Assembly: GCA_002753615.1 (NCBI GenBank)
Contig: PEAO01000004.1
Location: 1-62,206 of the forward strand
Length of the DNA stretch: 62,206 bases
Reading direction: 5' to 3'
Origin: Magnetococcales bacterium DCbin2
GTDB lineage: Bacteria > Pseudomonadota > Magnetococcia > Magnetococcales > UBA8363
Shown here: in pieces, positions 33,801 to 38,800 of the stretch
How positions within the stretch are numbered: the stretch's first letter is position 1
How the letters are laid out: every line of letters starts with the position of its first letter
Notes under the pieces: model-generated
Seen by the model: only the letters and a program-made list of their open reading frames with translations
The model's database searches: none
Told to the model about the DNA's origin: nothing
Position numbers and translations under genes: made by a program

Positions 33801-35743
33801 GCAACCTTACCGATGGCGTTGGCTGCCCGTACCTGCAAATACCCCGCAGTGGCATCAATGTGAGAACCATTGGCATTGAGTACTGAGCCATCGGGAACCA
33901 CCATGCGGATCCAACCCGAACCGGCCCCATCCCAATTGTTGCCGCTGGAGACCAGAATATTGGCCTGTTGAATGATATCGGAACCGTCACCGTACACCCG
34001 CAGATCCATATGACCGTTGTTGGAGACGTTCAACCGTTTGGCAATCTCCATGTCATCGATGGTTTCAAGGATGATCGCGGAGGCCTTCATGTCACTTTCC
34101 ATCGTCACCCGTTGGGCGACGACGCGGAATTCGGTATTTTCCAAATTGCTGATACCATCATCGCTTGTGTAGGAGACTCTGCCGCCAAAGCTGGTGATGG
34201 CACCGTCGGTGTATAACCCCCCCTTGCCCATCAAGGTCAGGCGTTCAATCTGGCTGTTGGTGTAGTTTAATATCTCACGTCCATTGACGACTTGGTTGGT
34301 ATCCAGTTCCAACGATGTCCGACTGGTTTGTTCCAGGATGATTTCATCAAAACCGCCGGCGTTATCGACGATGGTGATGGTTCCCGTGGCCAGAGCCGAA
34401 TCGGGGCGGCCCGTCAATACGCGATAATCCTCATCACCCCCCGCATCGGTGATGGTGAGAGCGCGGTCGGGAAAATCACGAATCAGGATGGTATCGCTGC
34501 CGGTCCCTAGTTTCAGTTGGGTTACCATCTCGCGGCTGCCCGTGCGCAGTTCCGAACCGGAGGCATCGACCACGCTGAACCCACGCCTGCTGACAGTCGC
34601 GGTCACGGCTGAGGTCATGGCGGAAAAATCGAGGAAAACATTCCCCTCGGTATCTTTTAACTGGTCGTTGCCATAATTTTCGACAAAGAGGTAGGTATCA
34701 TTGCCCGTCCCACCGGTGAGTTTATCGTCACCCAAACCACCATCGATGGTATCCGCGCCGCCAAGACTGGAAATTTCATCATTTCCCGCACCCCCTTTGA
34801 GGAGATCCGCACCACCACCGCCGGTGAGTTGATCATCACCCACCCCACCATCCATGAGGGTCACCCCCGCCCCACCGATCACGATGGAGAGTTCATCATC
34901 CCCCGCATCACCGTAAAGTTCACCGCCCGCACTCCCCAAGATCAGGGTATCGTGTCCCGCACCACCATGGGCGATCACTCGCGTACCCGACAGGCGTGAG
35001 GCATCCAGGAAATCATCCCCCTCGCCCATGTCAATGACGACCTCATTGACACCGGACCAAGTTTGATACCAACCATCAAATTCGATACTGACCGTTCCAC
35101 CGCTGCCGTAGAGGGTGAAAATCTCACCACCATCGGTCATATCAAAATATTCCCGGTCGCCCGCCGTGGCACCGGCATGGATCGTCAAGGTAGAACCCGA
35201 CTGGCTCGCAAGGGTAGGTTCTACAAAAGGAGCGTTGTATTCAAATTCAAACAACGGCATTTCAAACAACCGTTCCTCAAAGATATTCTCCCATCCTACG
35301 AGGGGGATGTAGAGATCAACATAAGCATCCGCGTAGAGATTGGCCCCGGCATCGACGTTGAACAGGTTGGCTGGACCGCCATCCTGGTATTCCCACATAG
35401 TGATAATTTCAGAACCACGAATCTTTCCATCGGTCACCATGGTTTGGCTGGTTACGTAGCCATTGGCATCTTTTGTAAGAACCGAACGGGCGATATCTTG
35501 AAGATCGAAGTCGGCAAAGAATTCAATGCCCCCTTCCAAGCCGCCACGGATGATGGCCAAATCGAGTGCCGCCTCAATGGCAATGCGGAAATCGGTCGTA
35601 AATTCCGGTTTGTCTTTTGTGGTTCCCAAAGTGAAATCGGAGATCCAGAAACCGTCGAGGACATTGACGTAATCTCCTGTCTCCACCGCCTTTCTGATGC
35701 CATAGGTGTCATAGCCAAAGGCCAAGTCCACCTGGGCCTCCAA
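12866..35743 (-). CDS. Giant repeat protein, C-terminal part (7,625 codons), same frame as the upstream giant ORF
   Basis: This open frame continues the frame of the upstream giant ORF after a single TAA at 35816-35818. The only formal start is TTG at 35743, with AAGG five bases before it, and 24 sense codons lie between the stop and this TTG. Visible parts in order: a beta-rich start that reads as mid-domain (VDLAFGYDTYGIRK), RTX repeats (~255-355), and FhaB-like beta repeats for most of the length. Within these are a Trp/Tyr-rich insert (~2500-3030) with a C-type-lectin-like domain, an array of 61-residue repeats (~6290-6930), and a Thr/Pro/Gln-rich linker (~7330-7530). A short helical end closes the protein. 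It has no signal peptide or LEPR-XLL motif of its own, so as a free protein it would lack an export signal. It is most likely the C-terminal part of one giant surface adhesin or surface-layer-like protein. Ligand unknown. Confidence 0.85.
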   Translation of the reverse strand: MEAQVDLAFGYDTYGIRKAVETGDYVNVLDGFWISDFTLGTTKDKPEFTTDFRIAIEAALDLAIIRGGLEGGIEFFADFDLQDIARSVLTKDANGYVTSQTMVTDGKIRGSEIITMWEYQDGGPANLFNVDAGANLYADAYVDLYIPLVGWENIFEERLFEMPLFEFEYNAPFVEPTLASQSGSTLTIHAGATAGDREYFDMTDGGEIFTLYGSGGTVSIEFDGWYQTWSGVNEVVIDMGEGDDFLDASRLSGTRVIAHGGAGHDTLILGSAGGELYGDAGDDELSIVIGGAGVTLMDGGVGDDQLTGGGGADLLKGGAGNDEISSLGGADTIDGGLGDDKLTGGTGNDTYLFVENYGNDQLKDTEGNVFLDFSAMTSAVTATVSRRGFSVVDASGSELRTGSREMVTQLKLGTGSDTILIRDFPDRALTITDAGGDEDYRVLTGRPDSALATGTITIVDNAGGFDEIILEQTSRTSLELDTNQVVNGREILNYTNSQIERLTLMGKGGLYTDGAITSFGGRVSYTSDDGISNLENTEFRVVAQRVTMESDMKASAIILETIDDMEIAKRLNVSNNGHMDLRVYGDGSDIIQQANILVSSGNNWDGAGSGWIRMVVPDGSVLNANGSHIDATAGYLQVRAANAIGKVATPLLTRVAELTVMTSDAGRGDVAITEEDDLNLIVEKTLTHRVNPNLQILATPPENGWEWDMEWDDTATAPWRSIVQSGKKDHAIEIGGGDLYLRLTGLNARTTLVSGDIHALDTGSDLTFTMDDIDFMSGAHRVTASGNLVFQANQAVWEYRIGSAAENAAGDDANRAMYPLTGIDWPYYFAPQRTGAQELSTRDLAALTDGFNHVTIGRREDGNAMTIGDTLLTSPIKLLGTSHGWDSTFRDDVSFKADEIFIRGDLQATGNDVDFSADLLQVNIANLHMPDSGPDSGVSAQTIAFDIGEQMIVAGWIKAKDSIDIDVAGTTGDTTVVWADAWEEPYSFISSTGAIIETANAHSTITLTTDQAARVGSYIEAKGAYSSIDVDTGAAFHLMEGGALAAFGANTDIDVNAATFMHVNSGSAMMAGVDFTYEGATPIPVMTGANSSIHLTSGSEMLLGGSLSASLNINTQSNGSLHPHLDYFSTIPDKVVRDADGNVVETIPHYLKTHSDGYGLLLTGTLLTLGDNQNLVLTSQDDLIIRGNIKLYGDGSDLSIHSDRWTYLEGSFDVDGNIAVTADGANGLGDSVYVHATTRLVTKGAGTDISITGAEDILLYGDLVAGGSIGEHGVTFAGPDSTIHVTAGGQLYVDAAMVAAKSVDLHGGVASDGDDGLGFIMNTAGGAMAAGLTSDGSGARIRLGATDDMQIMGRVTSGGNVTQTFDVNGNLESETTTWNATNSTIEVDVGGQAWIGGITTARDGSLVETGGYLKTTQAITVTGGVPLGLGETAGVKISGASELVTDNADGNITVNATGDAYILGLLLSGGHVEDVRDPDGTYQGRKKVAHGGESTLIVNAERVIELGLELAAGKEITFHGGGVPEDVNAPGMILQGSAQLSTWSDNSSINLNAPGPVLLYAPAHTNEIRANDWIEYANGQLSQDVTLDIFLDKVDFEVRGQIIIHAADTADNTQNAHLLADIQAALDAGEFTVVRSDNADWTVGATYTTADPTNDPDFKAKLRDGQINLTSPYKFQLLATSVNADLLGYVDLNADLASSLPYMLKAPGEGSIINIGSPDGPNGKLDIRGKILAHSRINMYSGPSSDGTDIDLGWTGQLETIDGSIAFNAGKNAVLRGDIIAGGTGSDIIITAEDSLTLHGSLTADDQISLAAGTHVNPNAYAIRTEGTSIMSTTGTGGEILINGLNDVEINSAIGMGSADLRMINIRSTAGDVVVERESGRIESNVMIRLAGHGVDIQGSVINTQATVNPNDFEVLIDVAGPVSVSGDIQMAGSLKIASATSIDIFSGEIEAADPGQRIVLESGGTITLGREGTALDHAVLPDGQAYETGGTLRAAQAVAMTAADLITVRSGARVMTFGDDSTITMNAASMSLIGSVLGGTNTDADNAAVWQGDGVDVTLTVQDTLAIGGTGINGDGDEAEMGGSIQATGDIRITVEGGIHAPAMGMTAASSILSDASAGGIVTPPSNKPHHITITADRDVQLRGLVAARDEGANVTVTSEEMVFVDGTVFADNRLTLTGGVNADGAGLMVNTIIYVTNGSGLLLDAQNRTIDTNGNLIDADGAFVDEAGNPSAAPIFGGLPVYESGGVLDTGAGGTIALAAGDDIFLGGTVSRLDTLPGGGLGVQTAKVTVSAEGEVTVTGRVEATNTLRMIGQEGVNLMPGGIIKTRGDDSTITLMSDANVFIASGGANSNDGVVEAQESIHLVGANIRVDGEVTTFEDDGRILMNATNQAMVSGNVTSGDTITVHAGVSGSWDEARLLNAMTVADLTGGMVWVSGTGQLASPGDVDLIAGGDVIIAAAPQQQDGTLVLQSPILTTRALTIDVVTGYQELDAGFIVVPEVYWQSTVVTEEVGSVEVKVGREWHTMDVILSQDGYYNPVGNKTREYFVNKVDYFNSAAERNAQIAATPNPVGSGPIIDWAAFGLTAPINNTTFFDLPTDAHRQAVLDTLGYKPIYNFTYSNPVLHKTLNGVTTQTTWTPTWAGQGNSIYNVNVDGWKDKYIQMPTGAQADVLRVVSQGGLASPINTPKAADTNWWTPGTWYEIVGRYREHADVYYNQDKSAYTASNKTFTGSEPLPYSGEDSTPSRNLTTTDLDSSPIRWSVDYNGNGQREYEVYDGRTGGSSAKYDQAPFWSSSGTWETGYDDDSDNSNQFIVARDGFMDMMAAVNKLSNQATSSVAVGKEWSYHPRDYEFISTNKWFVNAVNWASNDRSAPAGAIVLSHLGGADTFLALPGSSAQNTAIKNAAGGNEIWINIFEHSGSSSWGPAYGTTGLDQWDLQWVNWDEAYSNWNSGEPSNSGGDEEFYVMYSNGTWNDYSYWTTQNKNGTDYSESAGSFAFVIQHEPYWLQDVTITETFHDYLYNWTSTWTNVVDKRQSLAYEWVSQDYDIWDNRPIYETYEADVKIVEEKVVTLWETVPIVEQQTVIETVRLEDDQPPRPFAAFENVSVLTQGSLNIASGSDVYISSLINVQGDSSDLTITADGAVTHEGMIPDGVDPDTIAAYSKINVGGNILVTAGSDITFARSSETNSDGDFTMESGRALRAEGVMTADADVLLSAATLLGIDGTISSGETTALLAGQGGGQSGSIVGGIYTDITVSSNTTNALVLTAGELAGHITLDNGVMQTDGSMNLVAAAGNITHSSGTLTAAKITAMAAEGIRLTVDADQLVAQVTGLSGDITLVGRSNMTIEQATTDAGDISVWVDGSVIATQMVTGDGQIAVTAFGDVTATRMEAEGLDDGNDILITTYDMDGTGGKSADLVYTTLATGLNGLGDITLDIGGAIRERNANPLRADVLDVTVESHVNLTPDVNKLLLESRSDGDIILTAPDADLFVLDDVFIQSGSLNVMDAYGDVVLKKVVLGTNRDSNDLTVTAAGNIEMGHVKAGDYFATNIAAAQDRTSQSDVIMTAGGSILEYGTDADVDLIADEVTLYAGGDIANLELAANILLDVESATGDILLSDTDGYGELVRGLAVTHVKSFAGAVTLEAQQGMVVSGAYALGATDLLTLTSAAGNIAIAEPGAGDALGFGAGYVLNAHGVLTLEKLYNASSLIEIHAGAQLVLPDAPVNLAASQIILDSGSILTIDADDTLTAADKIKLSSGSNVLVYGTLTSGSAAAIGEVSLTARADTPIINSVMDDVSGMRVTVDPNTNIQYLYNLGSNKYYLEGIDDYGPTYTELVDATIKARLTPVQLVDQGGDIYVEVASLNATKLKVAATRDVTIDVTNDFTLSGSIAGLTPGSAPQNLLLHSDGNLTINSGIYRAAQTTAISGTTINASASSVFISDALDATANTITLNTNANTIAATASGAISINEADNVDLVNVVSTGGAITVTAGLDLTATNVTTVNDTAAASITLNAGANIYVDRVEAGSSVGSYKTAASVTLDAATGTIVEPTGRKDDGIDVFGYRVTVESGTALPFDAFDIGSVLTVTPTVSYDTTFGDLNANVVGDYLLMLVTGHQGNINLTATGVITVVALPDFDSRNIVMNAHEILFADAVNVGTGSMTLNATSNLETSGRMTANTLNVTLGDGPLRMATDAGVMTITQNGVGDLTIDELNSATLSATVHDGAANVTAGGTLTITNLTLGTNSDTHDITIKTTSGAINATALNAGTLGDITLETANGAITVGTQATGDELHVTAGGSVTIQASVSTLDVTTIAAGNVTVVNDRTLDVHEVITAHGAVTLSAAGLMNVDKIQSLTNSDSNDITLTTTAGGSMTLGILNASTSGDINLTSAGSVVVDAIQGDQLTAIAAGAVTVAGNLASASITTSEVGNVTIDETSSIGLTNLDVLHGTVDVHAAADISSATITARSGLVTLQAGGNLTTTHIDSLAGEDITLDAGGDITINHVAGVGLTTTGTGEINLTSGTAKVLTVNGFLGTGDGDVVLNAEQVAINSDIATGVAGTIRLLPLTATTSIGLGTGAAGVFHLDQTELDHLQSGGLGDVIFGLSHGSHTVTIGQSGGTATFDYDVTLNTPALGGHITQNADTIISAGHTYTVLGSGSTYDLKGDLTVGGDLTIHDKIALSGDRSITATSGSILLENVDNDLITGDNDAATGADSLTMDAASDILLQGRIGAVKPSTPVVTNLSFMNAHSVILENRATLAGDLQMLNLGTVRFDQDMTVSGLVWGSAIAGSVNFEGSLRAGSVDLSTADSLTFSKVLDVGAGNITVQGDEIDFAGGYQSVLGRGALTLLAAVDDQTIRIGSPSTVNASDLDISDADLYALVDGFAQITVGRDTLGTGLVDVGSTRVSDDLTIFGGAVELGATLNITGDVAIHAQTGAILDTLDEGILPESANIITSGKLTLSAMTGLGTQITDGDLEIQAVSLDGINHGATGGISITEMAAGGGLDILRLNQTDADNDAGILVITERGSLTLVAAGSGISLAGAGDVDLLAQGNASSILQMAKILSHGGAISLDAERDITLHQIESQGATVTLLARNGVIRDGMSGEAANVITSDLSMSAVSGIGSTDDIDLEVDRVFAENSGATGTIRLNEIAAGGDIEVVDLTLSHDHAAGSIFVTADGGDLTVGSIFGLAGVTLTSTTGAIRDGLAGETANISAHDLTLLAATGVGLDSDDLNLNVATIQGTNTTSGGMFLHEVDGLTILGTGLSTAETAGGIFLVNDAENITVSSQVNSRGQGNVLIDSANRLMVSTHISSGQGAISLYATEEITLAQNVWVHAGDTLDLAADSITMGQGAVFATDGDHLRMTVAGDLILNRIDTRTVLDRGYSTLSSQDQWGDVSMSVGGAIWDMADSAAPVMNLFAHDLRMQVAGGIGMGDNHLETEIVGLAVAAQGTFITEATDLAITTVDVVPGQRVAADDTVTLPEDADTLSGLVIGMSGDLVVQTLDGFLTIDGDGIQMMGGGSILQRAGGLGGDLTMLADVIADGGAITLFGSHDLTQGDGVRIETRAASIDVEAEYGTLTLGAGSLTTTGSLSHGDIRYRTTGDLVLNGRMDAGIGDVGLVVGGRIEDGTVGDDPLIVASGLSIAASLGVGADVDGVLDLLDVRISHGALVTDVGSVGLYDTDGFVVDRVNVDIARVEQDATLTRSREFLEDVTTGVGNIILTADTDGSFRFTDGLDGDGVAVDAGLEGNILISGGTLELQARVQSGDGHITLDGAMIDMGVMAGVRTGGEGTVILSARGTTISMDEAAFVETDGGAIRFESAGPILLGTVDARDATSRADDSLTTQGDWGSISLNSESGFIRAAGPQSEIFANELRLQARGDLGDAINPFAIEAATLAADGHALFIDDASSLTIDGVASVTTFRVLDDATVEDYGDFATQSDLVTHGDGAMIVTAHGLLDVHVGSDDDESGIHSEQGNIRLEATGAEGDIHLDGNLQTPGGALSILAQRDITIEEGSILANFGQGIDLVALHGRMITGEDVVIRTDGTGDIRIQSAGDLFFNGTMNAGYRAIALDVTQGSITLESPGDHPAIRAAGLALQAANTITLNGDVAPVAISTLAVRAGQDATLHVSSPAVTVGEVAVANNRVNRDGSIQRINTNPDGIFAGGTLTYLGSGDLTAHSGGIHAGGAMTIQTPGNLVLETNVTAGAATIVDVGGHMTSGLASITVGGPLQMEAQGNIVLRDDVTATQQMTIQSQGRFEMIQGDLKSGKTLQMTTAGATQIQGDVSSGWETTITAGGQVTLMGDAVSGLDFTVDSQAGITLAPGTVHAGIDVRLTARDAIRIQGGITAGRDAIVETAREIAWSGDVTGGRDVHMNATTGIGLTRATVDAGVHVTLLTEAGAVHIDGEVKAGQDATITAKDEILWDGTLKSGRETVIDSGKNIQLTHGMVDAGASLVIHAAGAVALEGDMTSDQNIAMTAGGDITLVGAVASGLDVTMDSRKGITFTQGTADAHPNVKLTAEGAIQVTGGVTAGQDATVTSVGDILWDGQVKGGREIAMDSKAGLRLTHGRVDAGASVWIHAVESLSVDGMVTAGRDTTIGAGGEVVLTGDVRSGQNVMVDSMAGMTLAPAKMDAGMDLRLTAGGPLKVTGDVHAGRDSRITAGGEVVLAGTVRSGQNVMVDSMAGITLSSAQMDAGVDLRLTAAGPLTVTGDVHAGRDSRITAGKDVVWQGNLTGGREVWVDSKGSIQFIPGTIGAGTSARLTAVNAVSVQGNIQAGHDTVVIAGGAIALVGGIHSGLDVVMDSKAHIRVSQGNFTAGKDLHLAALGSVSLAGLLTTSYETAILSGGEMFLDGTVTSGWGVEMNSRGGITFAPGSVKAGTDVRLTAAGTMQLTGNLDSGQSTVMEAGGGINLAGDWKSGTFTNLKTLGRFALASGTLATGQSLTVTSTGDIDLAGDVTSGSDIIMTGHGGWMLVGGTLNGDTMVDLIIDNAVVVDGHLKSGTDTRITTHNDLTMTNHAAFVGQRSVQMTVDGNVDLLGQVTVGDNLTINALGRLLIDGGNLEIGQQGLFDMQGEIQSKGNIHAGQDLSMTTRKGFRLESGQEIRTEANMTLMVQGGSFLDGTIIVGNQMTWTSGHSILLAGELRAGSLADLVAGGSILDNGHGSMDITAPTLRLKAGQAVGSSAILDLYDFSVAGFRGSQALFDLALSYGVDALEVAANNLYVEAGSGGIAVDNAGSLMVSGLSTTGNGHILVTARNGGMVVQNAIATQSGDILLEARNGGGTKLIFNARVTSNTGDIILSSPLLENLDRIATQGRRLPPINSPIIRESVTLGGSTLTGANLANNAGDNALLSNLYNGPSRQGASSASGSASGLFNAGSGITVNRGLGANTPTTPTQPLQQSAQQQLVSVINGFNRTQPNSGDRPGQQNTPTGPTQTTQTTTVSGTDTPRSPTAQNNNAPTGQTTEVPGNTPAGQRQRNVDTQQITRAVESLLDNMQTARERSGTAVPGQPNGPANDRPAAITTLPGLNLGSQAAQKVVDALAKISAPQRSLIASVVTQLITQHVTGNPTLDMETLYSDYQAKAVQAQAEPMSVQEFSQVVTEVQQAVAGDAQGEQ
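14960..16860 (-). repeat. Array of about ten 61-residue (183-bp) tandem repeats
   Basis: Within the giant gene, a unit of 61 residues recurs about ten times (pattern AGRD..IT.GGE...G.V.SG..V.VDS..G). Two neighbouring units near 15545-15727 and 15728-15910 are almost identical at DNA level: the GAATCACGACCGGCATGTAC block recurs at exactly 183 bp (15561 and 15744). This indicates recent duplication or gene conversion. Each unit probably forms turns of a beta-helix or a beta-solenoid rod. Confidence 0.8.
26730..27180 (-). other. C-type-lectin-like domain inside the giant protein
   Basis: Residues about 2855-3005 of the C-terminal giant ORF read as a C-type lectin fold: WINIFEHSG, WVNWDEAYSNWNSGEPSN, then YSNGTWND and a closing SFAFVIQ. 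The EPS and WND motifs occupy the places of the sugar/calcium-binding EPN/QPD and WND loops. It is embedded in a Trp/Tyr-rich island (about 26640-28230) that interrupts the regular beta repeats, so it is a likely ligand-binding head. The classical disulfide cysteines are absent. Confidence 0.7.
34685..34975 (-). other. RTX calcium-binding nonapeptide repeats in the giant protein
   Basis: Successive GGxGxDxLx-type nonapeptides, for example GGAGHDTLIL, GGGGADLLKGGAGNDE and GGLGDDKLTGGTGNDTY, encode an RTX parallel beta-roll that folds on binding calcium. They lie near the middle of the inferred full-length protein, not near its C-terminus as in classical type I RTX substrates. Here they may form a calcium-dependent hinge or folding nucleus. 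Confidence 0.9.
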
Positions 35744-35815
35744 TTCCGCCTTGCCAAAAATACCAAATTCCGCCGGTCCGGCACTGAAACCGACCAGGGG
35801 AACTTTGAACCCTTT

Positions 35816-35818
35816 TTA
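35816..35818 (-). other. Single in-frame TAA that splits the giant gene
   Basis: The 5,221-codon frame (start 51481) ends at TAA here, and the next codons in the same frame run on into the 7,625-codon frame. The two starts are 15,738 bp apart, exactly 5,246 codons, so no frameshift is involved. The local codons are ACC TTT TAA AAA GGG TTC. The residues after the stop (KGFKVPLVGFSAGPAEFGIF) read as normal coding sequence. Explanations are a nonsense substitution, a base-calling error in this A/T run, programmed readthrough, or termination with re-initiation at TTG 35743. Confidence 0.9.
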
Positions 35819-38800
35819 AAAGGTCAGCAGAGGCATTTCATAGGTGAACAGGGTGGCATCACCACCGGTCATGATGTTCATCCAGTTGCCAATGTCGGTG
35901 ATGTATTCCATAAACTTAAAGCCACCACGCGCCGTTTTACCCGACCCACCATTGGAACTGCTCTGTCCGCCGGAAGACCCCGTTTGGACGGCATTTAATT
36001 TATCCAAAAGGGCACCGCTGGCCTCCACCGCCTGATCCTGCCAGGGACTCTCTACCCGGATATTTTTTGTCCCCAGATTGTAGATATCGCCGAGTAAGAT
36101 CTCCCCGTCATCACCCCAAGAGCGAATTTCATCGGGTAGGTCGAGCATAAATTCGGCGGCGTAGACAAAACTCCAGTCAATCGGTGCCTTGCCCTGAATC
36201 TGCAAGCCCAAATTGATCAGATTCATGACATTGGCGGGGCTGACGATGATATCGAGTCCGGGAATTTCGGCGGTCAACGCATCGATAACGGGGCGCATGG
36301 GTTCCAGGGTGGAGCTAATCCGATCGGCGATGGGGAGGAGGAAATCATCGACCATCGAGCCTACATCCAATCGCAACCTTTCCAGATTGATGGTGGGTTT
36401 ATCCGCTCCATGGAGCAAATCCCAATCCCAATCCATGACCAAATTCCCCTTGAGGGTAGGCAAACCACCCACGTCGGGAACTTCCAAGGTGACATCCATA
36501 TCCAGGTGGGTGTCCAGGCCAAAGCTGATATCAAAGGCCCCTTCATCACGCGCACCGATGTCATTGAGGGTCAGGCGTCCCCGTTCATTGCCGTTAAAAT
36601 CAACGGAAAGTCCGCCAAACATGCCGTGGGGTTGAAAACCCGATTTGTTCGGATCGGCATCGGTATCGGTCAGGGTGGCACGGAAAAAGAGCAAATCTCC
36701 CGTGGCATTGAAGGGGGTTGTGACATTGGGATTGGTGGGAGCGGAATCCAGGAAGAACGATACGCCCGCTTGGAGTTCATCTTTGGTCAGATCATCTACC
36801 AAGTAAAAGCCGTCGGTAACCGAAAGCCCCAAACCAAAGTCAAAGCTCCAGCCCACCTCCATGCCGAAGCCGCCATCGACGTTAAGTTCAAAACCGGGGA
36901 TGCTGAAATCCAACGGCAGATCCATGCCGGTGCTGTAGAGGGAGCCGCCTAGTTTGACCTGCAACTGCACCGCGTCGGCATCCATCCGGCCTGCCCCGCC
37001 GGGAGTCCAGGCTTCCAAAAGGTGACCCGATTTGTCGTACCAACCGCCGGTAATATCATCAACGGTTACCCGGCCATCATGATTGGCATCCAGCATCAGT
37101 TTCAGACCACTGGGACCAAAAACTTTAAAGAGCGCGTCCCTGGTGATGTTGATCCCACCGCCGCTGTCACTCAACTTGGCCCGCAGTTCTGCCAAAAGAC
37201 CAGTACGCATGTCCTGGATGAAGGTAGCCACCTCCCCCAGGGAATCACCCACCAACGGGATATCCTGGGTAACGGCATTGCCAAAAATATCTTGGACTGC
37301 ACCCAGGCCAAAATCGATGCCGTCAATGATCCGTTCTGGGGAATTGATTAATCCCAGAATGGAATAATCGCCCATCAAGTTTTCAAAGGTTCCGGCAATA
37401 TCGGGATATTGAATGACAATAGCCGGCAAGGCACCCAGTTCGGCTTCACCCGCCAAACCATCCATGAGGGCGAGCAATCCGCGATCACCCCAGGCGGGGT
37501 TGGAGACAATTTTTAATGGCTCCGGCAATGCCAGATGCAGACCGGCAATATCCAAAGCTACCGGAAGATTGACCGCAAACTTGGCGGTGGAGAGGAGTTC
37601 CATATTGTCGGAAAAACGTTCCGTGGCAAAATGGAAACGACCATCATCATTGGGGGTTCCCGCTTTTTGATTTAACGCCAGCGTGACGGTAGCATAATCT
37701 TCGGTGGCGATAATCCCGTCGGCATCCAAAATCAAAGAGCCGCCGTCTACCCCCAGTTTCATCAGACCAATATCAAAGCCCAGTTCCAGATTAGACCCTT
37801 CCACACGGACACCGATTTCGGCATGAGTCCCCCGGTGGGTCACGGTATCATAGTCGTAGAGGAAAAATTCAGGATCGGCGAGTCCCGCAAACCGGATACC
37901 GCTGTCTACCACCAGTTCGGCATAGGCATCCAGGGAGATGCCAGCACCACCCCGCACCATATCGGTGAGAAAGCCCAATCCATCCAATGCCCCCGGCGCA
38001 ATACCCGCCGCATCCATGAGGACTTCCAGGTCGAGACCAAAGTTATACATATCCGAGAATACCTTGGAATAATCCATATGGATCTTCAAAGCATCTCCAT
38101 CCAACACCAGGGCAAACTTTTGCTCGAACCAGTCTAGGGCATTATTGTCTTGAATCCCCAAAGCTTCTTCAAACACCGTCTCGACGTTTTGAATGGCACT
38201 TTCTGGATTAGACGCAGCCTCTTCGATGCGGGCCAGGAGTTCATCGGTCACCGACAGGGTGTCGGCCAGGGAGACGTTGACCACCGGCAGGGAAAATTCG
38301 TAAAACGCCTGATCCTGCAACGCATCCTGGAGGAAGCTGATCCCCTCACGGGCAGCACCGACGATATCGAGGAAGCTTAAATTGCTGAAATCGAATGCCG
38401 CCCCCAGATCGGGAAGGATCACCACCAAGTCATTGGCCGCCACCGTTCCCGCCGCGATCAAAGCATCCATGTCAACCGCTTGGTTTGGGTTGACGGTAAC
38501 GACCGTCGTATCCCCCATATCCAGAAGGTTCAACGCCCGCAGAGAGATTTCCACCGTGTCAGAAATAGGGAAGCCACCCGCCACCCCCCCCTCGGCCATG
38601 GATAGCCCCTTGATGATGGCGTAGGCATCGGCGTCGATGGAAAAATCAAAGGCGTCACCCAACGCCCCGCCAAGGATGTCGTCCATGGCAAAACGTTGAT
38701 CGTTTTCCAGCCCCATCCCCCGATCCAAAGCCAACGTCGCGGTTGCCCCGGCATGGATCGCCGAACCGCTCCCCACACCCCCTGCCGTCAATCCGACAAA

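Noticed and set aside
12866..35743. A two-partner (FhaB/CdiA) exoprotein, because of FhaB-like beta repeats
   Set aside because: There is no TPS secretion domain at the N-terminus and no TpsB/FhaC barrel gene nearby.
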